Assembly (NCBI GenBank): GCA_965178125.1
Contig: OZ237735.1
Coordinates: forward strand, 2,604,001 to 2,668,000
Length of the DNA stretch: 64,000 nt
Source: Bilabrum cf. latius
Taxonomy: Eukaryota > Bigyra: Bicosoecida > Bigyra > Bicosoecida
Direction of reading: 5' to 3'
Part shown: positions 11,701-25,271 of the stretch, one piece after another
Numbering within the stretch: position 1 is the stretch's first letter
Layout: every line of letters starts with the position of its first letter
Position numbers and translations under genes: made by a program
Notes under the pieces: model-generated
Told to the model about the DNA's origin: nothing
Database searches by the model: none
The model's input: the letters and a program-made list of their open reading frames with translations, nothing else

Positions 11701-14700
11701 TTAGTTTCCTCTGCATTGACAGCGCCATGGCGATTACTCGGTTGCACTGGGAGATCCTAGAGGCCCGAAGCATGGCCACAACAACGCCACGCAGAATCGC
11801 CTTGGCTTGGGGACGACTGAGGGTCGGATTCACGGCTCGCAGGTCGGTCACACCGCGGCTGGACAGCGCGCAAGACATGAGGTACTCGTGCTCCATGAGT
11901 GCGCGGCTGCCTGCCATGCGCTCCAATTGCACTTGCACTGCGGCAGTTCTGGGACCACTCTCGGGATCCTGGTTGCCGAGCGAGTTCTGCCGACGAATGC
12001 ACGCAGGCCTAGCACTCGCTGCAGCAGCGTCAGACCCGGCGCCGCTGGCCGGCGGTACGGTTGGCGTTGACCCGCCCTCGCAGCCGTCCGCGGCCCCTGC
12101 TTCTTGCGAGTTCGCCGCGGCAAGGAGCTTTGCCATGGCACCGCGCAGGGCGGCCGAGTCTCTGGCTCGCACCCGGCGCACCTCGCTCACCAGCTGGCCG
12201 ACAGAGGACGCAGAGGAGCCTGCGTCCACTTGCAGCTGCGGTGGGCCCTTGGGCCTCCACGTGCTGCCCGTCTGCTTGCAAAGGCACTGAAGCTGCGGTA
12301 TGCGCTGCCCAGCCCAGACATCGGCAAAGTCTTCGCACTCCTTCTTCATCCTGCCGAGCACCCGTTGGCCCACCACGTCTCTTGGCTCTCCCCCGTGCCC
12401 CTCTTTCAGATCGAAAGGAAGCTTGCCCTGGGGCGCCGTCTCTCCGATGTCCTGCGGGGCAACGGTGGCCATGAAACGCCTCCACACGGCCTGCAGTGGC
12501 CTGCAGCCCAAAGACAGCACCTCGTGGTCAGGCAGGCTGGCTCCGAGCCTCTCGTCCATCTCATCGTCGCCGTGCCCTTCGGCAGGGCATATTTGCTGCG
12601 GCGGCGCGCGCGTGTCGGATGCAGTTGGGGGCTGTGGTGGCACCATGTCGGCACTCACCACAATGCTGCCTGCCGCACGATCAGCGTACTGGCCAGCGAC
12701 TCCGGACTTGCCCACCGAATCGAGTCTTCGGTGGTGCGCGTCGTTCACTCGAACGCTGACCACACGGACGACCCGATCGGGAGCGTAGGCAAACACGCAA
12801 GGGAAGTACTCCCCGGGCGGCACTCGCTTCAGCACAATCTTGGCTTCATCTGCGGCGCTCTCGCCCCCCGATGCGCCGCCGCTGCTGGCAGAACGAGGTA
12901 CTCCCCCTGGGTGCTCCCCTGTCGCAGGACCGACCCTTTGCACGGCCATGATTCCCGGCACTGTGCCATCGAACAGGTCAAGCAGCATGCGGAACCGGGT
13001 GCCTGGGTGCACCTGATTTGCCGTTGGCCCGCCCACCTGCCTCCCATTCACGCTGCCCTGGCCATTGAAAGCCCGCAGCAGGGCGCACCCGTTCGGACGC
13101 ATGTGCGCAGCAGTACCAATGTGCATGGGCCCAAACCCAAACAGTGTGCCCTCGTCCCCCATGTTGTCCTTAAGCAGCTCAAAGTCGACGCTCATGCGCC
13201 CTGCCTTGATACCAGTTTCCAGGTGCACGGCGGCTTCCTGTCGCTACATGCCAGCCAATCCGGTCTTGATGGCACCCAGCGAAATTACTGGGGCAGTATC
13301 GTCGTCTTTGTCACTGTCATTTGCTGCTGTCTGAGCTTTGGCCCTGTTTACGATGTGCACAGGTCCTACAGCAGTGTCTAGATCCACGGTCCGAGACACA
13401 GCGACCCAGCCTTGGTCCTTGTCTGCTAGCTGCGACACCATGGTCTCCATCCACTCATCACCCTTCTTCTTGCCTGACGCCGACGACTCCCCGCCTATCT
13501 TGCTCAGGTCCTCTTTCCCATCTGTGACCAGCCTCACCCGAACCTTGCTGGAGGTACGCAAGAACACGCAAGGAAAGCGAGCATACTCGGTGGAGATGCC
13601 GCCGTCTACCAGCTCGAAGCCCTTGCTCTCCGCCGTGCGCATCCACAGCCTGCCGAACTTGGCCTCGCCGTCGCCACCACCGGTAGTTCTTCCACCCTTC
13701 CCAGCGTCAACCCCGGCAGCGGCCCCCCCAGTAGCCTCGCTGCCCTCTGCGGCTGCTGGCTCGCCGCCATCGCCGGCAGTAGCTGCAGCATCTGGCTCAT
13801 TTGCAACTTGCTTCACCTTCGGAGTCATGTCAAGTACAAATTCCGCAACCGCGCCGCTCTTGAGCCGGCGTGCCGCTCGCACCCCACTGCCCTCCTTGCC
13901 GTCAGCAAGTACTCTGCCGTTCGCTAGCTCAACCACTGTAGCCCGCACTGCGTCGGGAATCTCAGGAGCAGGAGAACCCAGAGAGGCTCTTCCCACTCCC
14001 ACATACACTGCATCTCCTGATGACTCGTCTGTGTGGCCCAGCTTTGGCGCATCTACGTGCAACCTCCACCGCAGCTGCTTGCCCTCGGGCGCGCCCTGAC
14101 CCATTCGGCAGCTGGCTGCCAGCACGCTGGGCTCCTTGCCCTTGGACTCGAGAGTCACAGAGCTGCGGTCGTGTTCTACATGGTCGCCCAGGAACCCAGT
14201 CCAACTCGCGTTGCTCATCAGCGAGATTTTCTTCGTGTCGGGCAGCTCAGCCGTCGCAATGGCTTCCTAAGTAGCTTGTTTGCCCGCATCACCGCCTCCG
14301 TCGCCGCTCGATCCGGACACCTTTGCGCCGGGAGCTTCTGCTGCCAAGCGTTCGTCCTCCACTGCAGTCTCCAGCGACAGCAGCACCACCTTGATTGGCG
14401 ACGCACCGGTCGCAACCTGCTCATCGGTCATGGCGCCAAGGACGCATGGATGCCAGGTCACACTGGCAGGTTCCCCTGCACCAGATAACTAGGCACTCGC
14501 AGGGATTACACCGCGGGCCACTGTTTGCTTGCCAGAACCGCTCTTCTCAGCGATGATCAGGTCGCCTGGCTTGCTTCCGTCACCGAGGCGAGCAGTGACA
14601 AGGTACTCGCCCCCCCGTTTGAACTGATCGATGTCCACTGGACTTCCAGTTCCCTGTGCGAACAGCACCTTTGACGGCGACGAAAATGCGACAGCTTTAC

Positions 14701-17700
14701 AATCTGGTGAGTCCGCCTTGCTGGAGCCGAGAGTACCCGGCGAAACGCCGATGGCGAGTGGCACAGCCTCACCGCCCGAACCTGCCACTGCCAACTTGAA
14801 TCGGATGACACCCTTGGCAGCCCCTTGCGTGGACATCAAGGCGCATCCACCGTTCAAGTCAGCCTGGTTATCGCCGGTCACTGAAGCGTACCCAAAGCCA
14901 CTCGCAATGACAGACCCGGGATTCCACTTCGCATCAGCAGTGACAAACTTTGTCGTGTCCACCGCTGTTTCTGGATCAGAAGTCTCGTCCTCTCCCGTGG
15001 CATGGTCGCCGTCTGCATCTGGCGCGTCCGAACCGGCCCCGACCAGTTCCACCTTCTCCAGTCTGGCCTCCCCGGGGCCCTAGAATCCAATCCCGGGCGC
15101 GTAACCCCCCGACGGCTTCGCAGCTGGCAAACGGCCGGCCGGAATCAGCGGTACAAACGTCCCCGACTCGTTGTTAACGCAGATGTGCATGCTGGGAGAC
15201 TTTGTACCGTCCCCGAGGTTCATGCGCAACCTGATCAGCTGCCCCACCTTCCGGACCCATTCATGCTGCTGCTGCGCGGCCAGCACCACTCCCTCCAGTA
15301 GCGCCTCCCCGAGATGCGTGATCAGACCACTGAAGCGGCCATCACGGTGCGCCACGCTGGGGAAATCACCCCCCTTCCGACGGAAGCCAACCACAATGGG
15401 AAGCAAAGAGCGCCGGTTTCCCGCCATGGTCCTAAACTGTGCCTCCACTGTGCCGCTGGTGAAGTACCGGCGGGTGCAAACGTGCCCTCCAGACCGGGCC
15501 AAGTCCATCAAGATGGCTTTCTTGCCTTGCTTGTCGACGTGGAGCAGACCTAACGTGCGAACTTCGTGCATGTGAAGCCTGTTCTGGGCTTCATCATCTT
15601 CCATGGCGGCTTGCACTCTAGCAATCTCCGCCTGGGTGGCCTCGGCCCCGCTCGTGCTGCCGCCTTCGGTAGATGTCTCGGCACGCACCATCGTGACTCT
15701 CACGCCTGGACCATAGCTCAAGACAGCGGGGCAAGCTGTCAGCGCGGCTTGCTCGTCCCCCTTGCGCCGCAATGAATCACCTTTGGCCAGCACAAAGCTG
15801 CCCAGCGAAGTGCTCACTCGCAAGATTGGTTCCTTCTTGTCGCTAGAGTCGCTGCCGGCGGATGGAGGCGGGGGTACTTTCTCTCTGTGCTCCGGTGCGG
15901 GCTTGCCTTCCGGAGTTGGAGCTGCAGCAGACGCTGGTGCATCTGCAGCAGCATTGCCATCATCCAACAGTGACGCAGCGATGGCCGCTTCGAGCTCTGT
16001 CGCATCGCTGTCTGCGCTGGGTGCCCGCGACACATCGCCACCGGCTGACGCGCCCCCAGCGGGCTGGCTGATTTCAGGCTGCGGGCCAGACGCCTTGGTG
16101 TCTGCGCCAGGAGGCCCGCACCAATCGAGAAGGAACTCAATGTCCTCGCCCACCGGCAGGCGCAGCCTGGAGTCCACCGAACCGGAGGTTGAAGGGCCTT
16201 GCCTGCGGAAAACGCGGCCGTTGATTGCGTTGCACAGCACGCTAGATCCACCGATCTGGGTCGGATCCATCGTGTTTCTATCCGCTGCTTCTGCTGTTGC
16301 AACCCCAGCCATCACGCATGGAAGCACATCTCCGGCTGCAGCTCCAGTCTCCGCGTCAATTCGCAGAGTCCACCGGACCCTGCCCGTAGCGCCCTCGCCG
16401 AACCTCGCCCGGATGATACCCCGGCTCACCTCGGTCCGGATGGCACGAGAAGGTGCACCAGCTGCACCAGCTGCACCAGCTGCACCAGCTGCACCAGCTG
16501 CACCCGCGGGACCCGACCAGCCCAACTAGGAGTGTGCAACGGGTGTCCAGCCGCTGGGGCTGGTGAGATGCTGCAGCACCTCGCGCACGCGCCGCTCCTC
16601 ATCTGATTTGCTGAGCGCCGCGGCTACCCGTGCCGACTCAAACTTGGCCCTTTCCTTGTCTTCTTTCTCCTTCTTCTGCTTTGCGAGAAATTCATCGTCG
16701 TACCCGGCGATGGGAAGCGGCTTCTCGGATCCATGCAGGGTGATATGCTTGTCGCTGGCTGCCTCCAGGGCATGCTGGAACTGCTGCTTGACAGCCTGTG
16801 CCCAGCTCTGCATCTGTGTCTACGAGCTGGAGTTCCTCAGCCGAAGCTCTGCATTCGGTGCGCGCATAAACGACTGCGGTACCCCTCTCTTGTACGGCTC
16901 ACCGCTCTGCTAGATTCGTGCAGCGATGGAGGCTCCGTGAAGCGGGGCACCAAACGACTCCGACCACGAGGCCAAGTCAAAGCCGGCGGTCGGGTCGTCT
17001 TTCTTCACGCCCTTTCCTTCTGCGTCCTCCTCGGTCAGCACTAATGCGCGTGCGATAAGAAGGGCCAGCTAGGTGCTGCTGTCTCCCCATTCTGGAACAA
17101 GCACCATCTGCTGACTGCCAACCGCCATGTTGTACAGCGCGATTGCTCGCTTCGCGGGGCGATTCTTCCAGTATTGCTCCAGCTCCTTCTCGCACTCTTC
17201 TCCAGTGAGCTTGTCTCTCCCAATAAAATCCGCAGGGTCGTAGACGGCAGTGCGAGGGAAGCCACTAAACTTGAGGCCGGCGATCCCGCCTTTCATGAAT
17301 CCCTCGGAGCGTTTCTCCTGATCAACCCACACGCTGGACAAGGGCCATCTGGGGGCATCGAACGACTTCTTGATTGTGAACGCGTTGCCCTTAAGCAGCT
17401 GCTCGAGCCTGCCTCTCCGCTCCGCCAGCTTGGAACGCATGCGCGACCCCTGCTCCTCGAGCAGGTCACACAGCGATATTTCGTCTCGCAGTCCGATGCG
17501 GCAGCTTGCGCTCACGTGCCCCTGCTTGGATACGTACTTCTTGTACTCCTAATCAGCCTTAAACGGCAGCTTAGCGGGATTGTATCGAAGCGCGAGAGCC
17601 AGGTGCAGCATGCACGCGTGGAAATCAGGCGAAGCGTCCCTCGGATGGGTGGGTCCGTCAAACGCCAGGCGCAGGCCGGTTTCGATCGCCTCGGAACGCA

Positions 17701-20700
17701 CGCCGTGCTCGCCCCCGGAGAGCCCAAGCGTGTAAGACTCTTCCTTTCCGAACGCCCTGTCAGTCTGCAGCGAAGCCATGAGCTTCTTTGCGTCCTCGTA
17801 CTGACGGTGCACGATGTTGCTCACCAGCAGGTAGAGAGTCGCAGACACAGAAGGAAGCTGCAAAAAGGCCCCCGACACGTTCACAGGGAACACGTAGGCC
17901 CGGTTGCGCACCTTGTTCTCCCATCCTGGTCGGCCCCTGAAGTACTGCACGTAGGTCGTGAACGGGTGCCCCGTGATCGAGGGTCGCAGCATGGGGTGCG
18001 AGGGAACGAACACGAACAGCTCGCTCTGGTCATTCTGCAGAACTAAGCTCTGGGGCAGGCCTCGCAGCAGCTTCTGCGGAGACAGTGCGTCGAGCGCGGC
18101 GCTGGGCTCCTCGCCCGACTCGGCCCCATCCAGCAAGAACATAGAGGTGCGGTCGGACAGCCGCAACACAAGGGAGCCGTCGGCACTGCGGCTGGGCAGC
18201 AGACCAGTTCGAAGCCTGGGCAGCTCAACGCAAGCCAGAGGAACCGACTCACCTCGAGAGACCAGGCCAGCAAGAGACATGGGGCCCAAGATCGGGGCAC
18301 AAGAGCTTGTGCCGCTGGGACCATGCCCCGTACCACGGCCCTGCGCATCCGCGGCAATCGGTGCTGTGCCCTCTGCAATGCGGCGCTGCAGCATTTTGAT
18401 CGGAAGGGTAGCCCATGGGAGCACGAAGCCAGCGTCCTCCACGCGAGCGACGGTCCTCAGCACCTTTGCGAGATCAGCGTCGCTGCCCACCGACTGCGGG
18501 GCGACAAGGATCCTCGGCAGCTTGCAGTTGGGGTCTCGCAGCACAGCTTCCGCTGCACTAGCCCCCACCCGCTGCAGCTACCTGCCCAGCGACCTGATAT
18601 GCGCACGGTGCGACTCGCCGTACAGCGCGTTCGCAATGACTTGGACCGCACCGTGCCACGGGGTCCCAGCGTATACGGGTACCTCAAGCACGTGCGCCTC
18701 CACAGCCGCGACCGGTCCGTTCCCATCCACGGCCTCGCTGTCGGGTCTTCGAGACAGGTGGATCTCATACACGGCCCCAGGAAGAACCTCTTCTGCGCCA
18801 GCCATCAGGTCGGAGGCAGCCTCCGTTGCTGAGCTGACGTAGGCGGAGCTCTTCGGCTCGCCAACGAGCACAACCCGCGGCGGCGATGATGCTGAAGTGG
18901 CAGACGCCACCGCAGCAGCCATAGTGTCTTCGATCCCATTGCTGGAGTCTATCCTCCACCACTGCACATCCCCACGCAGTAGCGCGCCAGGCACGGCGCC
19001 TTGCAAGAGCGCCGAAGGTACCCAGCTGGCTCGCACGGCAGCCCCGCATCCCGGCTCCTGCCTGCATCTCACGATCTCCATCCCAGGGACCTCCTCGGGC
19101 CCTGCCATGATGTCACCAAGTCTGAAGTGAAGCATGCAGGACGGGTGTCTCGCCAGAGCGTTGTCCCATGGTGCCAGCCCGGTGGGAGCTGCGGCACTGC
19201 CAAAGGTCCTCCCCAGCGACCTCCTCCCGTCCGTGGTGAAAGACAGCACGCGATACACCCTGCGGGCGTACTCTTGAAAGCGATACACCTCGATCATGCC
19301 CAACTCGCCACCCTCGGGGTCTGGCTTCTTTGCCACAATCTCCCGCACATCCCCGGTCCTGGCATCCCGCCACAGAAGCGTGCAGCTGTCGGGTTGGCCT
19401 GCCCTGGCAGCGGCGGACGGGGCTGAGTCATCGCTATGCTTAGCAAAAACCTGCATGTTCTAGAGGGCCTGCTCCGCTAGCTACCTACGCTTCTTGAGGT
19501 CATCCGCCCTCGTGTCCTTCTGACCCTCGCCGGGCCCCGGCGTGGCTGCCTCGATCAGCTCCTGCAGAAGCGTGTCCTCCAACAGCGACTGCAACCAGGC
19601 CTCTTCTCCCGTCAAGCGCGTTCCTTTCGCGCTCTCGGTAGACCCTTGCTTCTCGACCCGCTGCAGGATTTTGGCCATCTCCTCCTCGTCCGCCTGCTCT
19701 CTGTCCGCTGCAACCTCTTTGATGGCACGGCCGGACAGCACCGCCATCATGTCGATGCTAAAGTGCACCTGCCGGTCATAGCTGTCACCGAGGTACTCAA
19801 GGACGCGCTTGCCCTGGACTTCTATGCCACTGGTGGCCGTGGAAGCGCCAGACGCTTCATTCTAGGCACCACCAGCGGCAGCCCCTCCTTCGTCAGACTT
19901 CTTCTGATCGCCCCCGCCACCCTCGCCCAGCGACATGCGCAACGCCTCTGCCAGCTCTGGGTCACCTCCATCTACCGCTGCCTAAATCTGGGACCGGATC
20001 TAGGCGTTGGGGTCTTCCGCCGCACCGGCATTAGAGGCCTGCGCACCGGCGTCGTTGGGCGCCGACGGCTTCCCCATTGACGCTTCCATTGCCTTTCGCA
20101 GCTGCTGCTCTTCCAATGTCTCACCAGGATACGCCTTCAACCCGCTCTGCTCAGAAGCTTCCCGCTCAGCCTTTGCCTCCTTCTCTTTGGCAGCCTGCCG
20201 CTCGACTGCGGACGCTGGTCCCAGCCACCTCGGGTATCCGTGCGGGGCCAGCTGCCCGTACTGCGTGAGTGGGAGCGGCTCCCAGTGGCGAACGACCACC
20301 TGCCCATGGGCGGTGACCTGCGGCTCGCTCGAGACGATCTCCAGCTCCGTGACGTTCTCGTGCCGCTGCGTGATAGCGCAGTGGGGCACGGAGCCTCCGA
20401 AGAAGGCGCGGAACGCCGACGTCTGTGCCGTGCGGAATGGCACAGTTTGGATCTAGTCGCCCGACTGCAGGCGCAACGTGGCCGTCTGCAGCTCAAAGTA
20501 GTACTTCTTGTCAGCGTCGACCACGATGCCGCTCGAAAAACCGGCATCGTCTCGGTTGAGTCGGCCCCCAACGGCCCCGATCTCATTGCAGACCCTAACC
20601 GAAGCACCGCCAGAACGCTTGGCTCTCTGCAGCTGCTATGCGAGATCAAAGGCAGAGCTTCCTCGCCCTAAAATCGCCGGTGTTCCGTGGCCGTGCGCGA

Positions 20701-23700
20701 CTGCGTCGCGGGCTGCCTCTACATCGCCACCGGCAGCGCGCAGGGTAGCCCTCAAGCCCCACGCGGCCTCTGGATCGGCACCCAGCGCTTTCTGCAGCGC
20801 GTCCAACCTAGCGTCCTCGCTTGCCGCCCCGTCCCCAGGGACCAGCCCGAACTGCACCTTGTCGTTTTCCAGAATCACGCGGAGCGCGATCGTGAGCGCC
20901 TCCTGGCGGTCCGTGCACGAGGCCACTGCGAGCCAGCTCATAATCCGCGGCATCACGCGGTGCAGCGCCTCGAAGACGTCGCCTTCCGCGGCGAAGATGC
21001 CGCGCCTGAGATACTTCGGCTCGGCGTCGCGCACGTCTAGCTCGCCCACATCTGCTGTCCGCATTGTGCCGTTCACCAGCTTGAGACGAGCGGGAATCCG
21101 CAACGAGCGGAGAACCTGCTGCCCGGGCACGTGCCAGTTGCCGAATGCAACGGCCGCGCCCACGCACCTTCCCACCTGCACGCTGTCCATGGCCTGCAGC
21201 GGGCAGCCGCTCGCTGCGATGACCTGGTGCGCAAACACAGCGCTCCTCAGCCTGTTGTCCCTTCTCGACACCGCGTCCTGCATAAAGAACGCAAACACGG
21301 GCGAGCAGTCGTCGTCCAGGACACCGCGGAGCCCCGCTGCCAGCTCCTCCACAGCGCCGCGCAGACCCACCGTGGGCCCACACGGGTGGTCACAGGGCAG
21401 GCCAAGCACTGCGTGCGCGAACGACTCGATCCTCGATACCAGCCGCACGCAGAAGAAGAAGACCGTCACATGAGCGGGATCCGCGTTGTTCTTACACAGG
21501 TAAATCACCTGCTGTAGCAGCCTGCGAGCAGGAACGAGAACCGCAGCCGGAGCGCACGCAATCTCGTGCATGAGGGGGCCCCATGGAGTGGCCAGGCTGC
21601 CTCCGTCACGCTCTCGCGCGGGAAACTGGTCGGGAACCGCGCTGCCCTACGAAACAGCGAGCGAATCCAGAGGGTTCACTTCCTACTTCTCAGCGGCAGC
21701 GTCTTCTTTCTGCGAAGTGGCATCACCTGCGCCCCCAGACGAGCTGCCCGCCCCCGATGCAGCAGCAGCAGCAGCCTCACCGCTGGGCTTGGCCATCGTG
21801 GCTGCGCCGGCATTAGGTGAGGCGATGCCGGAGCTATCGCCCGATCCCGCGGGCTGGGGCATGGTGAGGCCCTCGAAGACAGCGTGCCACAGCAAGTGCC
21901 TGATTTCTTGGTTGAAGAGAGCGCCGGAGCCCTCCTGCGACATGAACTGCAGCAGCAGCGGGATGCGCACGTGCGGTTCGCAGAGGAACGTGAGCATCCG
22001 CTCGGCGTGGTCCTCCGTGAGAGCGCCATCGAAATCGTCCACCGCCCGTGCGAGCACCACGTCGTCCTCGTCCGGTGGGGATGACGGTTTCCGGCTCCGA
22101 ATCCCGTGGGCCAGGGGATTGGTGCATCTGACCCTCGGCTGCCTGTAGAAGTGGATTGGCTCCTTGGACTGGAAGATACCCACGATGGCCCTCACGCTCT
22201 GCTCGTTCTTGTCATAATTGGTCAGTCGCACCTGGAACACCTGCCTCTCGTGCATGACACCGCCTGCGCTCGGCTCTGCCACGAAGCTCTGGTACGTTGG
22301 TTCGCAGGCGACGCGGGCAGCGAGGGCTGCCGTGACCATTGGCGTGTACTCGGGACAGCGCCTGTAGTCGCCCGTGAAGTCGGTTCTACCCTCCATCACG
22401 AGCTCCTCCGTCGAGGCGCTGGCGTTGAAGTCGTTCAGCGCGTTGAGCAGGTAGACCTGCCTGGAAAAAGAGGCAGGCAAGTCCTCGGTACTGACCTTTC
22501 CCCTGCCAAACATATCTTCCTCGTCCAACCCTGCCATGCTCTGGTAGTGGAACAGGTGCATCCTCCGAATGCCGCCCTTGTCCGGCAGCCCGCACATCCG
22601 AGCCAGCACAGCCACCTGCTCTAGTGCCGGAGTCGTTTTCGCCAGGGCCAGAGTCGGGTTGTCTCGGCGCCTAGAGACACCGCCGCCGAGCAGGCCGGCG
22701 ATCCCTCCAGCGTCCCCTTCGTCGTCTGAGTCATCCGAGTCGTCACTGCTGCCGTCGCTGTCCTCGCCATCGGCATCCTCATTGCCACCCCCCTCAGCCT
22801 GGGCATCGCCCCCAGTACCAGTACCCGTGCCAGCCCCGAGCCGGTCATCTCGGTGCATCGAATCCAGGAACTCCACGTCGAAGAAGGGGGTCTGGGCCAG
22901 GGCGCGCTGCCTGCGGTCGTGCTCCACGAGCCGGGCCCGGCACACGGCCACCTCGGGCGTGCAGACGTCCCACTCTCCGCAGATAGACTCGAGGGGTTTC
23001 CTCGGAGTACCCAGGTCCAGTCGCAGTCGCTGCCCGTGGTACTTTTGCAGGTCGCTAAACGTGGACGCCGCTTCAGCCGCACGTCCCTCCAAAAGGTCGG
23101 CCATCGCACTCTCGCCTGGCTTGAAGAGGGCGCGCGTGGCCGCGTCGATGAACGCGCATGCCGCAAGCACCGTCACCGACTTCTGCGCGGCGGCGTGTGA
23201 ATCGAAGCGTCGCACCAGCGCGGTGGCATTCAGATAGGCTCCCAGCAGCTGCTGCAGCTGGCGGAGCATGCTTCGCACATCGTCAGCGGGGAGCTTGGAG
23301 CCCCTGGCCCACTCGGTGCGATCGAAGGGCAACGCCTGGGTGAACAGCCGGACCAGGGCCTGCTGCAGGTGGTAGGCCCATGCTATCGTGGTACCGGAGC
23401 CTTCCAAGAGATTGGCGATCGCAGCCGCGGATTTGACCGCGTCGCGTACCTCTTCGGCCGTGCGGCAGAGGGTGCCGGGGATGGACAGAAAGTCCGGAAC
23501 CGTCGAATCGGTGGGCTTTGAGGCCTTCCCCTTGAAAGGATCCTGGTCCACCTGAGCCGCCAAGAGCTCCATCCCCTTGAGTGGGGCGTACTGCACCGAG
23601 GCATCCGACTTTCCGTGCCAGCCCAGCGGTTTCACCCCCGGGTCTGTCCAGCCCGGGTCCTGAGACGCGGGCACGATCGAGTGTTGGATCTCGGCTAGCT

Positions 23701-24987
23701 CGGCCTGGATCTCCTCCGCCTCTTTTTCGCTGATGCTCCCCGCCTTAAGGTTCTTAATTGCGTGGTGGGCCGTCTGCTTGCAGCCAATGCCGATGAGGTC
23801 TCGGTCGCTGGGATGCAGGCCCAGCCCGGGAGCCTTGTGCGCGTGCACACCGGAGCCATCCTTCCTGGCCTTGAGGTCCTCTTTGACCATGAGCATGTAG
23901 CACGCGCGGATATAGAGCGTGAATCGCTTGCACTCCTCTTTGCTCATCCCGCGCAGACGCGCGTAGAAGCGCAGGGCAGCCAGCGATGACCTGTAGTAGC
24001 ACGTGCCTGCCCTCTGCGGGGTGATCCAGTCTCCAGACTTGGCAGAGTCGCTCGTCTCGTGCGACCGCGCGGCAAACCGTGAGGGGTCGCCGTCACAGAT
24101 GTAGGGCAGATACAGCTAGTAGTAAAGGTGCGGCCCGTTGCGGTCGTGCGCCTTGGATCCGTTCCGCATCAGGCACCAGATCGCGGCTGGGTCGATGACC
24201 CTGTTCCTTGGGATGCCGTCGAGCCGCATGGCGCACTTGGCCTTGTTCCCTGCCAGGCCCACCTTGGGCCACTCAATCTCGGCCGAGGCGTGGTGTCCAA
24301 GCCCCTGACCCGTGTTCACCACCACCACGGCAAAGTGCTCCTCGGATTCTCGCAGGAACACGGTCATGATGGCGTGCCCGCCGCTGGACCCCATCCAGCA
24401 AGTAGAGTGCATGTAGCACCCGCCCACGGCGAGCCCCTTCAAGCGATTGTGCACGCGGCGAACCCGCTCATGCAGCTTCATGCTGTCTTCATTGTACGTG
24501 CTCGCGGACTCGTGCAGCCGAGCAGCGACGTCCGTCACGATAGGCACGCTCACGCGCCAGCCCCGCTTAGGCGCCTCCGCCGCGACCCGCTCCACGACCC
24601 CGTGCAGATATCGCAATGAGAGCAGCGGCAGGCCACCTTCTAGTTCAGTCTCATCGCTGCGATGAGCGCGGTGGGAAATAGAATGGCGATCCAAAATGCG
24701 CGCACCAAGCAACTCCAGAACGCGGGGTGTTTGTCGCATCAGAGCGACCACCAACAGGTTGTGCTCACATGTAAGGGTCCCCAAACTCTCCTCTGCGATT
24801 TGATCAAATGGTTGATTGGAAAAGACAACGGTAGCAAAGGAAGATCGACGCAAATAAGAGCACCTATTCCGCAAGATCGGTCGCCCTTGTGCAACTTGAA
24901 TATTTTCTTACGCATACGCTCCTGTTCGCCACAGCGCAAAGTCATCAACACTACCTGATATGCGCCTTTCTGCTTCAGACTTGCCAT
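5747..24987 (-). CDS. Giant 6,373-residue UIM / SPRY-like / DUF3638-DUF3645-like / EF-hand protein
   Basis: Exon 1 is 24987-24912; a 119-nt GT-AG intron (24911-24793) follows; exon 2 is a single 19,046-nt open frame (24792-5747) ending in TGA. About 25 TAGs but no in-frame TAA or TGA interrupt it. Order: a conserved-looking N-terminal domain (~50-340); two UIM-like helices (~1590, [13 protein letters not shown]; ~1644, [12 protein letters not shown]) and a possible third (~2960, [10 protein letters not shown]); repeated SPRY/concanavalin-like modules (~2780-4040), several ending in FPCVF...RVRV; a P-loop MGIGKT (~4510, 11325-11357) and IMDEVDALL (~4660); a DUF3645-like block [11 protein letters not shown] followed by [10 protein letters not shown] (~5530-5570); a 7-residue DLPPVGG repeat; and paired EF-hands near 6255 and 6290. 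DUF3638 proteins are large and of unknown activity. A ubiquitin-binding ATP-dependent machine is inference. Divergent from the Josephin gene. Confidence 0.85.
6515..6643. repeat. 21-bp minisatellite (6 copies) coding DLPPVGG
   Basis: Six near-perfect 21-base units, each a C-tract, ACA, then a G-tract and CAGGT. They lie in frame inside the giant gene and encode a tandem heptapeptide on the minus strand. Each unit can fold on itself (C-tract against G-tract), so copy number is likely variable. Confidence 0.95.
16454..16502. repeat. 9-bp tandem repeat coding Gly-Ala-Ala
   Basis: About five and a half copies of GCACCAGCT within the giant gene. On the coding strand they give a Gly-Ala-Ala tract, a flexible linker just before one of the SPRY-like modules. 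Confidence 0.9.
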
Positions 24988-25271
24988 CTGCTGACATGTC
25001 GGCCCCTGCAGGTTATGCACGGCGGCTGATTTCCACCGGGCACTGGTAAGTTCCGCTCGACCCGTGTCGTGGCGCCGCGGCGCCACTGGCTCCGACACGA
25101 TTCAACAAAAGTAGTACGCATCCATTTCACTGGCGGGGCGTGTTCGAAGGAAGAAGTTTAGCGCTAGCTGTATTGATTCGTTTGTTTGGGCTCGTTTCAG
25201 CTATGACATGAAGCGCTGAGTTGGTGCCCTCGGTATATTTCACCACTTGCTTCTTCTGAAACGTCTTGACG
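24988..25271. promoter_or_regulatory. Putative bidirectional promoter, giant gene / Josephin gene
   Basis: 284 bases separate the two divergent start codons (24987 minus, 25272 plus). The stretch holds no credible open frame. Sharing one promoter region is inferred from layout only; I recognise no TATA-like or other defined element. Confidence 0.4.

Noticed and set aside
12104-13381. 425-codon plus-strand frame
   Set aside because: Antisense to the giant gene's SPRY-like region; composition reflects the complement of the real frame.
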